A stretch of DNA of 64,000 nt. It comes from Deltaproteobacteria bacterium. Lineage in GTDB: Bacteria > Desulfobacterota > Binatia > UBA12015. The DNA is taken from the NCBI GenBank assembly GCA_016874715.1, contig VGTK01000003.1, positions 1-64,000 on the forward strand, read 5' to 3'. Numbering within the stretch: the stretch's first letter is position 1; the number at the start of each line of letters is the position of its first letter. Positions 40,827 through 48,635 of the stretch are shown here, piece by piece. The notes beneath the pieces were generated by a model, which did no database searches, was not told the DNA's origin, and worked only from the letters and a program-made list of their open reading frames with translations. The translations under genes and the position numbers were made by a program.

Positions 40827-42812
40827 TTGATCTCCCTGGACGGCATCGCGAGGAGCTACTCGGGGCGCGCCCTGTTCGACGGCGTGTCGCTGCGCCTCGT
40901 CCCGGGCGACCGGGCCGGGATCGTGGGGCCGAACGGCGCGGGCAAGTCCACCCTGCTGGCGATCCTCACCGGCGCCGAGCCGGCCGACCACGGCGTCGTC
41001 AGCCGGGCGCGCGGGCTCACGCTCGGGCACCTGCCGCAGGAGATCCTCGCGGCACCCGACGCGACCGTGATCGGGACCGCGCTGCGTCCGGGCGAGCACT
41101 TGACCGCGCTCCAGACCGAGCTCCGCGAGCTGCCCGACGCGCTCGAGCACGCGACCGAACGCGCCGAGCAGGAGCGCCTCGCCGAGCGGCTCGCGGAGGT
41201 CCATGCAGAGTACGACCGCCTCGGCGGCAACCACCGCGAGGTGCGTGCGCGGCGCATCCTCGCCGGGCTGGGCTTCCGGCCGGGAGACGAGGAGCGCCCG
41301 CTGCGCACGTTCTCGGGCGGCTACGTCATGCGCGCCGAGCTCGCACGCCTCCTGATCGACCTGCCCGACGTCCTGCTGCTCGACGAGCCCACCAACCATC
41401 TCGATCTCGAGTCGGTGCTGTGGCTGCAGGAGTTCCTCGGCGCGTATCGGGGCACGCTGGTGCTCATCTCGCACGACCGCGCGTTCCTGTCCGCGACGAC
41501 CACGTCGATCGTCGAGGTCGAGGGTGGCAACGTCACCCGCTACGCCGGCAACTACGAGTCGTACGTGCGCGAGCGCGCGGAGCGCCGCGCGCAGGTCGAG
41601 GCCGCGGCGAAGAACCAGGAGCGCCGCATCCAGTCGACCGAGCGCTTCATCGAGCGCTTCCGCTCCAAGGCGACCAAGGCCCGGCAGGTGCAGAGCAGGA
41701 TCAAGGCCCTCGAGAAGGAGGAGCGCATCACGGTCGCCAAGGAAGGGCCGCGGGTGCGCTTCCGCTTCCCGCAGCCGGAGCGGACCTCGGAGCTGGCGCT
41801 CGAGCTGTCCTCGGTCGCGAAGGCGTACGGCGAGCTGGCGGTCTACACCGCGCTCGATTTCCAGCTGCGGCGCGGCGAGAAGACGGTGCTCGTCGGGCCC
41901 AACGGCGCCGGCAAGTCCACGCTGCTGAAGCTCCTCGCGGGAGCGCTCGACCCCGACGCCGGCGAGCGCAAGCTCGGGCTCCGTGTCTCGACCGGCTACT
42001 ACACGCAGCACCGTCAGGACATGCTCGACCTCGAGCGCACCGTGCTCGAGAACGCCATGGGCGCCGCGATCGAGCAGGGCGAGACCTTCGTCCGCACGAT
42101 GCTCGGTGCGTTCCTCTTCCACGGCGACGACGTCAAGAAACGGGCATCGGTGCTGAGCGGCGGCGAGAAGAGCCGGCTCGCGCTCGCGATGATGCTGCTC
42201 GACCCGCCGACGGTGCTGCTGATGGACGAGCCGACGATCCACCTCGACATGGCGTCGGTCGACGCGCTGATCGCGGCGCTGAACGAGTTCGAGGGCGCGC
42301 TCTGCTTCGTGAGCCACGACGTGCACTTCATCCGCCGCGTCGCGAGGAAGGTGGTTCGCGTCGAGGCGGGCGTCGCGACCGAGTACCCGGGCGACTGGGC
42401 GTACTACTGCTGGAAGCGCGGCGCTGCGTCCGCGCACCCGGCAGCGGCCGACGCGAGCTCGCAAGACGTCACGGCCGCTGCCGCACCGGCCACGGACCTC
42501 GAGCGCTCGGCGCGTGGCTTGCGGGCGGAGCGACGGCGCGTGGCCGAGGCCCGTCAAGCACTCGCCAAGCGCACGCGTGGCCTGCGCGAGGAGATCGCGA
42601 CGCTCGAGGGGGCGATCGAGGAGCTCGAGCGTGAGAAGGCGGGGCTCGCGGGAGATCTGGCCGACCCGGAGACCTACAAGCGCCCCGGGTCGGAGGTCGC
42701 GGACCTGCAGCGCCGCTACGCCGAGGTCGACAAGGCGCTCGCCGAGCACACCGACCGCTGGATGGAGGCCCAGGAGCGGCTCGAGGGAGAGCTCGCAGCG
42801 GACGACGACTGA
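40827..42812 (+). CDS. ABC-F family ATPase
   Basis: About 661 residues with two ABC cassettes and no transmembrane domain. The first has GPNGAGKST and FSGGYVMRAELARLL with LLLDEPTNHLD; the second has GPNGAGKST, LSGGEKSRLALAMML and LLMDEPTIHLD. They are joined by a charged helical linker rich in Arg/Lys/Glu (about 245-330). A C-terminal coiled coil (about 555-655) ends the protein. ABC-F proteins act on the ribosome in translation quality control or antibiotic protection; the long C-terminal coiled coil resembles Uup. The start is the TTG at 40827 (MISLDGIA), because the ABC domain begins there and the open frame upstream is repeat DNA. No Shine-Dalgarno is visible. Confidence 0.9.
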   Translation: MISLDGIARSYSGRALFDGVSLRLVPGDRAGIVGPNGAGKSTLLAILTGAEPADHGVVSRARGLTLGHLPQEILAAPDATVIGTALRPGEHLTALQTELRELPDALEHATERAEQERLAERLAEVHAEYDRLGGNHREVRARRILAGLGFRPGDEERPLRTFSGGYVMRAELARLLIDLPDVLLLDEPTNHLDLESVLWLQEFLGAYRGTLVLISHDRAFLSATTTSIVEVEGGNVTRYAGNYESYVRERAERRAQVEAAAKNQERRIQSTERFIERFRSKATKARQVQSRIKALEKEERITVAKEGPRVRFRFPQPERTSELALELSSVAKAYGELAVYTALDFQLRRGEKTVLVGPNGAGKSTLLKLLAGALDPDAGERKLGLRVSTGYYTQHRQDMLDLERTVLENAMGAAIEQGETFVRTMLGAFLFHGDDVKKRASVLSGGEKSRLALAMMLLDPPTVLLMDEPTIHLDMASVDALIAALNEFEGALCFVSHDVHFIRRVARKVVRVEAGVATEYPGDWAYYCWKRGAASAHPAAADASSQDVTAAAAPATDLERSARGLRAERRRVAEARQALAKRTRGLREEIATLEGAIEELEREKAGLAGDLADPETYKRPGSEVADLQRRYAEVDKALAEHTDRWMEAQERLEGELAADDD

Positions 42813-42896
42813 CGTCCTCACCGGCTTCGCGGACCACGAGGGATGAACCCGCAGGGCGTGTTCATCTGACGTCCCCGGCTTCGCCGACCACGCGGG
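42811..42896 (+). repeat. short direct repeat pair related to a copy at 52511-52538
   Basis: GACGTCCTCACCGGCTTCGC (42811 onward) and GACGTCCCCGGCTTCGCCGA (42868 onward) are imperfect copies sharing GACGT...GGCTTCGC[CG]GACCACG. A third copy, on the minus strand, is at 52511-52538. Function unknown; they may be decayed ends of a small dispersed element. Confidence 0.5.
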
Positions 42897-43009
42897 TGGG
42901 TCCGGCAGGACGCTCGATCGGCCGTCGAGGTCCGCTCTACCGACCGCCGCAGAGCGCACCGCCCAGCGAGCCTCGTTCGCCGGCGACGCCGGAGCCCCTT
43001 CCACGCGCG

Positions 43010-43015
43010 TACAAT
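43010..43015 (+). promoter_or_regulatory. probable -10 element of a small transcription unit
   Basis: TACAAT stands out in very GC-rich flanks. Transcription would begin near 43022, followed by AAGGGGG and a TTG codon at 43041. The -35 region (about 42987-42992) is poor. Confidence 0.5.
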
Positions 43016-43040
43016 CGGGGATGCGACGAAGGGGGTTGCG

Positions 43041-43274
43041 TTGACTCGCTCGTCGTGGGAAATCTCTCGCCCAGTCGAGAACGGATCAACACCGATGCGG
43101 ACCCGAAACCACAACACGACCACGCCGACCACGAGCTGGTGCCATCAGGCGCAGCGCGCGGTCGTCGTCGTCCGCCCGGCGTCGGGCCAGGTCCCGGTGG
43201 TGCTCATGGACTCGATTACCAGCATCGCCGCGGCCAAGCCGGCGCCCAGCGGCCAGGATCGAGGAGTTCCGTGA
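43041..43274 (+). CDS. small orphan protein of unknown function
   Basis: A 77-residue frame starting at TTG 43041, five bases after AAGGGGG, with a -10 element at 43010-43015 and a strong intrinsic terminator at 43299-43335. The predicted protein is basic, Thr/Asn-rich in the first half (NHNTTTPTTSW) and ends in a Ser/Ala/Pro region; it has no signal peptide or domain that I recognise. An ATG at 43095 within it would give a 59-residue product. The arrangement promoter, Shine-Dalgarno, frame, terminator supports a real small transcript, but it could equally be a non-coding RNA. Confidence 0.4.
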   Translation: MTRSSWEISRPVENGSTPMRTRNHNTTTPTTSWCHQAQRAVVVVRPASGQVPVVLMDSITSIAAAKPAPSGQDRGVP

Positions 43275-43298
43275 GGAAGTGAGTCACGACCCCCCGTG

Positions 43299-43335
43299 AA
43301 AAGGCCGCTGGGCGAAAAGCTCAGCGGCCTTTTTT
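43299..43335 (+). terminator. strong intrinsic terminator
   Basis: AAAAGGCCGCTG (43299-43310) pairs with CAGCGGCCTTTT (43322-43333), followed by further T residues to 43335. On the minus strand it is also followed by TTTT, so it could act in both directions. It separates the small unit at 43041-43274 from the HTH gene at 43403. Confidence 0.85.
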
Positions 43336-43402
43336 CGTTCTGGGTCCGAACACGGGTCCGCAGCGCGCACCGCGCGCCGAGCGGCGGAAAGGAGCGACGA
43401 AA

Positions 43403-43645
43403 ATGCAGATGCAGATCGACACGAGAGTTTTCGCGGAACGCATGCGTGACGTGGTCCGGGACGAGCCGAAGGCCTTCGCCTACGACCTCGGCCTCAGCCT
43501 GTCGGCGGTGTACAACTACCTGAACGGCCGGGTGCCGACGACCGACGTCCTCTTCCGGATCGCCCGCTACTCGGGCCGCCCGATGGAGTGGTTCCTGAGC
43601 GACGGGGCGGTCCTCGACGAGGCCCCGCAGTCGCAGGCCGCTTGA
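43403..43645 (+). CDS. small XRE-like HTH regulator
   Basis: An 80-residue protein, essentially one helix-turn-helix domain: FAYDLGLSLSAVYNYLNGRVPTTD forms helices 2-4, and ARYSGRPMEWFLSDG is the typical end of phage-repressor-like HTH domains. GGAG lies eight bases before the ATG at 43403. It may bind DNA as a dimer and control the lipoprotein gene that follows 285 bases later, but no palindromic operator was evident. A second small HTH protein is encoded on the opposite strand at 45592-45846. Confidence 0.75.
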   Translation: MQMQIDTRVFAERMRDVVRDEPKAFAYDLGLSLSAVYNYLNGRVPTTDVLFRIARYSGRPMEWFLSDGAVLDEAPQSQAA

Positions 43646-43930
43646 GTACGGCGACGTGTCCGCGGGGCCGCTGCGACGCCGCGTCCCCCTCCCTGCGCGG
43701 CGGTCGCGAGCGCCCACGGCGGCAGACGCCCGGCGGGCCCTGACCGAGCCCGAGATCCGATCGGTCGGGGACCGCCGGGCGTCCGAGCACGACCACGAAT
43801 CGTGCTTCCCCCGGGCGGTAGGCATTCGGTAAGGGTGTTCCGCGGGGTGTCTGTCCCGCCCCGTGAGAGACCGACGCCCGAGAACCGAATCCGGCAGGAC
43901 GACCTCGCCGTACGGCTCCTGGAGTTCATC

Positions 43931-45424
43931 TTGGGAGAGCAACCCTTCCGATCGCCGATCCGTCTCGCCGGCCTGCTGCTACTCGGCGTCCTGATCACCG
44001 CCTGCGGCGGTGGCGGCGGGTCCTCGAACGAGGCCCCGCAGAGCTCCCCGACGCCGCGCCCATCTCCCGTCACTCCGGTCACTCCACCCGGCCCGGCGAC
44101 CAGCGCCGGACGGATCATCCTGCGCAACGGTGACGTCCTGCTGGACGACCTCCGCGTGGCGAACATCGAGGACGGCGCGCTCGCCCCCGATGGCACCGCG
44201 GCCCTCGTCGTGAGCATCGCCGAATCGGGCCAACGCGCCATCGTGCTGCGACGCACCGACGGGTCGTACTCACCTGTCTTCGACCCGCGCACCGACACGA
44301 CCGGAGTCGATGCCACGTCCATCTCCCGCGTCCGCCTCGCAGCGGACGGCACCGTGGTCTTCCAGACCGGAACAGGTCTCGACCGCGACCGTCTGTACCG
44401 GATCGCCGACGGCCGGCTCGAGGGGCTCGCGGGGGTCGCGCCAGGTCCCGTGTTTCCGGAGTTCCGCATCCTCGGCAACGTCCGTCTGGGCAGCACGGGG
44501 AACGTGGCGTTCGGCGGCGGCGGGGGCGAGTGCGAGGTCGTCCTCGGCGACGACGAGCCTCGCGTCACGTGCACCAACGCGCTCTACGTCGCAGACGACA
44601 CCGGCGTGACCCGGCTCGACGACGACGCACTCGATCTCTCCCGGCAGCGCGCCACCGCGGTCCGCGTCGAGCTCGACCCGGCGGGCGGCGCGTGGTTCTC
44701 CCTGCCCCGCCGCGGCAGCGCACCGATGCTGCTCCGCTGGGCCAACGGAGAGGCGACCAGCGTGCTCGACGCTGCCACCTCGCTCGACGGCATCGGGACG
44801 CTGAACTCGGCCGAGGCGGTGGCGATCAACGCCGCCGGGCAGGTGCTCGTCGAAGGAGGCGTCCAGGAGTTCACGGGAGACCGGCGCCCACAGGTGCTCG
44901 GCGTGCTCGACGACGGTGCGTTCTCGGCGCTGGCGCTCGAGGGGACGTCGCTCGACGGTGCCGGCGTCGCGGCGCTGCGCGGGCTCGGCATCGACGGCAA
45001 CGGCCGCGCGCTGTTCGAGGCGCGCCTCGGCGACCCGGATTCTCCGAACACGCAGCAGAACTCGCTGTGGCTCGGGAGCGCGGACGGACTCGAGCGCATC
45101 GTCCGCGAGGGCAGCCCTTTCCCCGAGGAGGAGACGACCGTCCTCACGCTGCTCGGCTCGCGCGTGAACCCCGCGGGCGACGTCGCGTTCATCACCGAGC
45201 TCGGCTCGAGCGCCGAGGGCGTGGCGCGCCTGGACGAAGTTCGCGCCACCGTCCGACGTGCCGACGGCAAGCTCGTCACGATCGCGTCGACGCGCCACAC
45301 CGGGCAGTTCGGCGCGCTCAGCGCGATGCAGATCGTCGGCTACGACGAGACGGGATCGCTGCTGCTCATCGGGAACCGCGGCCGCTCGAGCGACCGCATC
45401 CTCCTGCTCGGCCCCTCGGACTAG
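43931..45424 (+). CDS. large lipoprotein with repeated beta (propeller-like) segments
   Basis: About 497 residues from a TTG at 43931, chosen because a GGAG sits six bases upstream and it gives a perfect lipoprotein signal peptide (PFRSPIRLAGLLLLGVLITAC followed by GGGGGSS). The frame is open to 43802 but the extra part is unlike a signal. After a Ser/Pro/Thr linker, repeated units of about 50-60 residues contain patterns such as INAAGQVLVEG, GIDGNGRALFEAR and VNPAGDVAFITEL, which look like blades of a beta-propeller. Such cell-surface or periplasmic lipoproteins are common in deltaproteobacterial-type genomes; function unknown. It is not clearly in an operon. Confidence 0.7.
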   Translation: MGEQPFRSPIRLAGLLLLGVLITACGGGGGSSNEAPQSSPTPRPSPVTPVTPPGPATSAGRIILRNGDVLLDDLRVANIEDGALAPDGTAALVVSIAESGQRAIVLRRTDGSYSPVFDPRTDTTGVDATSISRVRLAADGTVVFQTGTGLDRDRLYRIADGRLEGLAGVAPGPVFPEFRILGNVRLGSTGNVAFGGGGGECEVVLGDDEPRVTCTNALYVADDTGVTRLDDDALDLSRQRATAVRVELDPAGGAWFSLPRRGSAPMLLRWANGEATSVLDAATSLDGIGTLNSAEAVAINAAGQVLVEGGVQEFTGDRRPQVLGVLDDGAFSALALEGTSLDGAGVAALRGLGIDGNGRALFEARLGDPDSPNTQQNSLWLGSADGLERIVREGSPFPEEETTVLTLLGSRVNPAGDVAFITELGSSAEGVARLDEVRATVRRADGKLVTIASTRHTGQFGALSAMQIVGYDETGSLLLIGNRGRSSDRILLLGPSD

Positions 45425-45431
45425 CCAGCCC

Positions 45432-45483
45432 GGACGCGCGCGGCTCCGCCGCGCGGAGCGATGGGGCGCGTGCCCCTCGCTGC
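45432..45483 (+). repeat. dispersed palindromic element, copy 6 (truncated)
   Basis: CGGACGCGCGCGGCTCCGCC, gcgcggagcg and then atggggcgcgtgcccctcgc match the second half of the element with shortened stems. It follows the lipoprotein stop codon by eight bases. Confidence 0.6.
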
Positions 45484-45591
45484 AAGGTCACGACGAAGCG
45501 CCGGTGCGGCGAGCACATCATGGCTCGAAACCGCACCGGCCTCGACGTCGCGAGGCGCGCCGGGGCACACTTCGCCCGTCGCGGCCGATTC

Positions 45592-45846
45592 TCAGTCGTT
45601 GCGGTGGAAGGAATTCGCCGCCAGCTCCTCGATGGTCTGGCTGCTGCTCGTCTGACCTTTGCGCACGGTTGCGAGCGACTCGATCGCACGACGCGCGAGC
45701 TTGCTCGGCTTGGCGTGGCCGTTCTCCCAGCGATTGACCGTCGAAAAGGTCACCGCCACGGCGTGCGCAAACTCCTCCTGCGTGAGGCCCAGGCGCTTGC
45801 GCAGCTCCCGGATCTCGCTCCCCGATACGTCATCCGCCATGATCAT
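45592..45846 (-). CDS. small XRE-family HTH regulator
   Basis: An 84-residue protein with a clear XRE domain: EIRELRKRLGLTQEEFAHAV then VTFSTVNRWENGHAKPSKLA, as in antitoxin- and Cro-type regulators that bind near their own promoter. The start at 45846 has AGGAGG seven bases upstream. The C-terminal 30 residues are Ser/Thr-rich with no known domain. No toxin-like partner gene is adjacent on the same strand, so an orphan regulator is more likely than a toxin-antitoxin pair. Confidence 0.85.
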   Translation of the reverse strand: MIMADDVSGSEIRELRKRLGLTQEEFAHAVAVTFSTVNRWENGHAKPSKLARRAIESLATVRKGQTSSSQTIEELAANSFHRND

Positions 45847-45928
45847 CCCCGTTCCTCCTTCTGTCGTTCTCGGCCTTTCGGGCGGCCTTCTCGCCCACCT
45901 GCGAGGTCATCGGCACGCGTTCGGGGCG

Positions 45929-45934
45929 ACTATA
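45929..45934 (-). promoter_or_regulatory. possible -10 element of the XRE gene
   Basis: The minus strand reads TATAGT about 83 bases upstream of the ATG at 45846, in an otherwise GC-rich gap. A convincing -35 was not seen. The site is nearly symmetrical (CTATAG), so it could also serve the plus strand toward mrp. Confidence 0.35.
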
Positions 45935-46052
45935 GGGAGCAACCGCGACCCGCCTGTGAGACAGGGCATTGGACAGGCCATCGCAGAGGAATCGGGGCCG
46001 CGAAGCCCCGCTCGCATGGCGCGCACAGCCCGGCTTGGCTATCTCCCGGCCC

Positions 46053-47117
46053 ATGGCGACCACGGCGAAGGACGTCCTCGAAGCCCTGAAGCAGGTGAAG
46101 TACCCCGGCTTCTCGCGTGACATCGTGTCCTTCGGGATCGTGCGCGACATCGAGGTGGGCGGCTTCGGGACGACCATCACGATCGCCCCGCCGGCCGACT
46201 CACCCGATCTGGTGGACCAGATCGGCGAGCAGATCGCGCAGATCGTGGCCACCCTGCCCGGGACCGGCGAGCTGACCATCGTCACCGCGCCCCCCCCACA
46301 GCAGAAGCCACCCGCGCAGGCGCCGAACACCCGCGGAGCCCAGGGCATCCCGGGGGTCAAGGCGATCATCGCCGTCGCCAGCGGCAAGGGCGGGGTCGGG
46401 AAGTCGACCGTGGCGGCCAACCTCGCCCTGGCGCTCGCCGAGCAGGGCAAGGTCGGACTGCTCGACGCCGACGTCTACGGGCCGAGCGTGCCGCTGATGT
46501 TCGGCATCGAGGATGCGAAGCCGCACGTGACCGCAGAGCGCCGGATCACCCCGATCGAGGCGCACGGGCTCAAGACCGTCTCGATGGGGTTCTTCGTCGA
46601 GCGCGACCGCGCGGTGATCTGGCGCGGCCCCATGGTGACGAAGCTGGTCGTCGAGTTCATCCGCAACGTGGAATGGGGCGACCTCGACTTCCTCGTGCTC
46701 GACCTGCCACCGGGCACGGGCGACGTCCAGCTCACGCTCTCGCAGCAGCTCGCGATGACGGGCGGCGTGATCGTCACGACCCCCCAGGACGTGGCGCTCG
46801 CCGACGTGAAGCGCGGCGTGCGCATGTTCGAGCAGGTCAAGGTGCCGGTTCTCGGCGTGGTCGAGAACATGAGCGGGCACGTGTGCCGCAAGTGCGGCCA
46901 CCAGACCGACATCTTCGGCCGTGGCGGCGGCGAACGCATGGCGCACGAGCTCGGCATCCCGTACCTCGGCGCGATCCCGCTCGCGCCGCGCGTGCGCGAC
47001 CTCGGCGACACCGGCACGCCGCTGGTGAAGGCGAACCCGGAGCACCCCGTCGCGGAGCGCTTCCGCGAGATCGCGGACGCGATCCGCCAGCGCGTCGCGG
47101 ACGAAGCAACCGCCTGA
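46053..47117 (+). CDS. apbC: Mrp/ApbC-type iron-sulfur cluster carrier ATPase
   Basis: 354 residues. The N-terminal MIP18/DUF59 domain (1-85, VLEALKQVKYPGFSRDIVSFG) is followed by a Pro-rich linker and a P-loop NTPase with the deviant Walker A ASGKGGVGKST. Other motifs are DADVYGPSVPLMFG, LDLPPGTGDVQLTL and the C-terminal CRKC (CxxC) that holds a bridging cluster in the dimer. It delivers Fe-S clusters to apoproteins in the cytosol. The ATG at 46053 begins MATTAKDV. It appears monocistronic and is followed by a strong hairpin at 47201-47241. Confidence 0.93.
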   Translation: MATTAKDVLEALKQVKYPGFSRDIVSFGIVRDIEVGGFGTTITIAPPADSPDLVDQIGEQIAQIVATLPGTGELTIVTAPPPQQKPPAQAPNTRGAQGIPGVKAIIAVASGKGGVGKSTVAANLALALAEQGKVGLLDADVYGPSVPLMFGIEDAKPHVTAERRITPIEAHGLKTVSMGFFVERDRAVIWRGPMVTKLVVEFIRNVEWGDLDFLVLDLPPGTGDVQLTLSQQLAMTGGVIVTTPQDVALADVKRGVRMFEQVKVPVLGVVENMSGHVCRKCGHQTDIFGRGGGERMAHELGIPYLGAIPLAPRVRDLGDTGTPLVKANPEHPVAERFREIADAIRQRVADEATA

Positions 47118-47126
47118 TCTGTCGCA

Positions 47127-47190
47127 CGAGGGGCCACGACGCCCCTCGCCCCTCGCGGCAAAGCCGCGTGGGGCGACGCTCCCCGCGGGA
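47127..47190 (+). repeat. dispersed palindromic element, copy 7 (degenerate)
   Basis: cgaggggccacgacgcccctcg is an arm pair like the cgagggggc/gccccctcg hairpin. It is followed by cgcggcaaagccgcg and gtggggcgacgctccccgcg. The components are those of the element but rearranged. It lies just after the mrp stop. Confidence 0.55.
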
Positions 47191-47200
47191 GATGAACAAC

Positions 47201-47241
47201 GAGAAGGGGCCCCGACGCCGGTGGCATCGGGGCCCCTTCTC
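47201..47241. terminator. bidirectional 15-bp hairpin between mrp and DUF1329 gene
   Basis: gagaaggggccccga (47201-47215) is perfectly complementary to tcggggccccttctc (47227-47241) around an 11-base loop. It lies between converging genes and could end transcription from both sides, though neither side has a long T run. Confidence 0.65.
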
Positions 47242-47270
47242 AAACCCCCCGCGCGGTATCGCTGCGCCCG

Positions 47271-47295
47271 GACGAGGGGGCGGCGCCCCCTCGTC
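47271..47295 (+). repeat. dispersed element hairpin, copy 8 (single stem)
   Basis: gacgagggggc (47271-47281) and gccccctcgtc (47285-47295) form an 11-bp stem with a 3-base loop. This is the second hairpin of the dispersed element, ending nine bases before the stop codon of the DUF1329 gene. Confidence 0.8.
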
Positions 47296-47304
47296 GGAAG
47301 CAGG

Positions 47305-48588
47305 CTAGTCGCTCAGTCGCGAGAGAGCGCGCAGCGAGAAGTACTGCGGGTCGAAGTTGCGCTCCAGGAACTGCGAGGCGTAGCGGCCGCCGAGCGCCGC
47401 ACGGTCCGTCTTGTCGTTGACGCCCATCACCATGTTCGGGGTGGTCGCGCTGTACGTGCCGTCCTCGCTCTTGGAGAAGTGGTAGCCGCACATGGCGGTG
47501 TAGAAGTACTCGCCCGCGCGGTTGTGCACGTTCTTCCAGTAGATGCGGCTCATGTCCTTGTCGACGTACATGATGACCTTGCCGAAATTGTAGTACGGGT
47601 CGGTCGACTCGCCCTCGAGGATCCACACCGGACGCTTCACCATAACCAGGTTCTCGGTGATCTGCCAGGGCGCACCTTCCGCACCCGGAGTCTCGTATGC
47701 GCCGCGCAGGTACGGGATGGGAACGTCGAAGCGCGACGGGGAGTCGGTGGCGGTCTGCTTGAAGGCGTACGGACCCATGAGCGGCGCCAGCACCTCACCC
47801 TCGCCGGCCATCTTCCACTTGTAGTACTCGACCTTGCCCGCATAGCAGTTCAGGTCGTCCGAGAAGATGTCCAGGCCCGCGATTGGGTCCGAGCGCGTGG
47901 CCGCGTTGACGCGCCGCGAGCGGCGCGTCTGCGGGATGTACGCCCAGATGTTGTCCTGCGAGGTCCAGTCGTTGATCTGCTGGCCGAGGATGTTGACGCC
48001 CTCCGCGTCGGCCGGCTCCATCGCGTGCGACAGGCTCGTGACGCGCAGGTTCTCGGGGTTGTTCTCGTCCTTCTTGTGACGGCCGAGATACGCGTTCGCG
48101 TGCAGCCACAGCTTGATGCGGCGGAACTCGCCGTTGCGGTCGACGCCGTTGAGCGTGAAGGTCGCGCCTACGCCCTCGCCCATCTGGTTGGCGAGGTAGA
48201 AGTTCCAGGCGACCTTGCAGGCGGCTTGCGGGTCCTTGGCATCGATCTTCGGGAACGGCTTGCCGAACACCCAGTCCGGGTTCTTTCCCGTCGCCTTGTC
48301 CTTCAGGCCGCAGGTCTCGGCATCGAGCTCGTACTTGCCTTCGTTCGCCTCGGACGCGGCCCAGTACGCGCTGCTGAAGTTCTCGCGGAACTTCTGCGCG
48401 TCGACCGGTACGACCTTGAAGCTGTAGTCACCGGCCTTGACGCGCTTGAGGACGGGCTCCGGGAGCAGTCCTTCGGCCTTCTGCCAGTTGTCCTTGTTGA
48501 GGGTGTACTCCCCTTCTTCACCCCTCGCCGGTGCCACCGTGAGCACCAGTGCGGCGAGCGCGAGTGCGAGCCGACTCGTCTTCAGCAT
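47305..48588 (-). CDS. DUF1329 periplasmic protein, LolA/LolB-like fold predicted
   Basis: 427 residues with a Sec signal peptide (cleavage near APARG). The body matches DUF1329: YTLNKDNWQKAEGLLPEPVLKRVKAGDYSF near the mature start (split here for length: YTLNKDNWQKAEGLLPEPV), RVNAATRSDPIAGLDIFSDD in the middle and QFLERNFDPQYFSLRALSRL at the end. This family is grouped with LolA/LolB-type half-barrels that carry lipids through the periplasm. It usually occurs with a DUF1302 barrel and an RND protein, as here. The ATG at 48588 has GGAGG nine bases upstream. A TTGACC with a weak -10 lies near 48634-48610, so it may have its own promoter as well as readthrough from upstream. Confidence 0.85.
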   Translation of the reverse strand: MLKTSRLALALAALVLTVAPARGEEGEYTLNKDNWQKAEGLLPEPVLKRVKAGDYSFKVVPVDAQKFRENFSSAYWAASEANEGKYELDAETCGLKDKATGKNPDWVFGKPFPKIDAKDPQAACKVAWNFYLANQMGEGVGATFTLNGVDRNGEFRRIKLWLHANAYLGRHKKDENNPENLRVTSLSHAMEPADAEGVNILGQQINDWTSQDNIWAYIPQTRRSRRVNAATRSDPIAGLDIFSDDLNCYAGKVEYYKWKMAGEGEVLAPLMGPYAFKQTATDSPSRFDVPIPYLRGAYETPGAEGAPWQITENLVMVKRPVWILEGESTDPYYNFGKVIMYVDKDMSRIYWKNVHNRAGEYFYTAMCGYHFSKSEDGTYSATTPNMVMGVNDKTDRAALGGRYASQFLERNFDPQYFSLRALSRLSD

Positions 48589-48635
48589 GCGACATATCCT
48601 CCAGTGGTCATACAAGACCGGGTACAGCCCGGCGG

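Noticed and set aside
45592-45846. Antitoxin of a toxin-antitoxin pair
   Set aside because: The XRE domain fits, but no small toxin-like gene is adjacent on the same strand.
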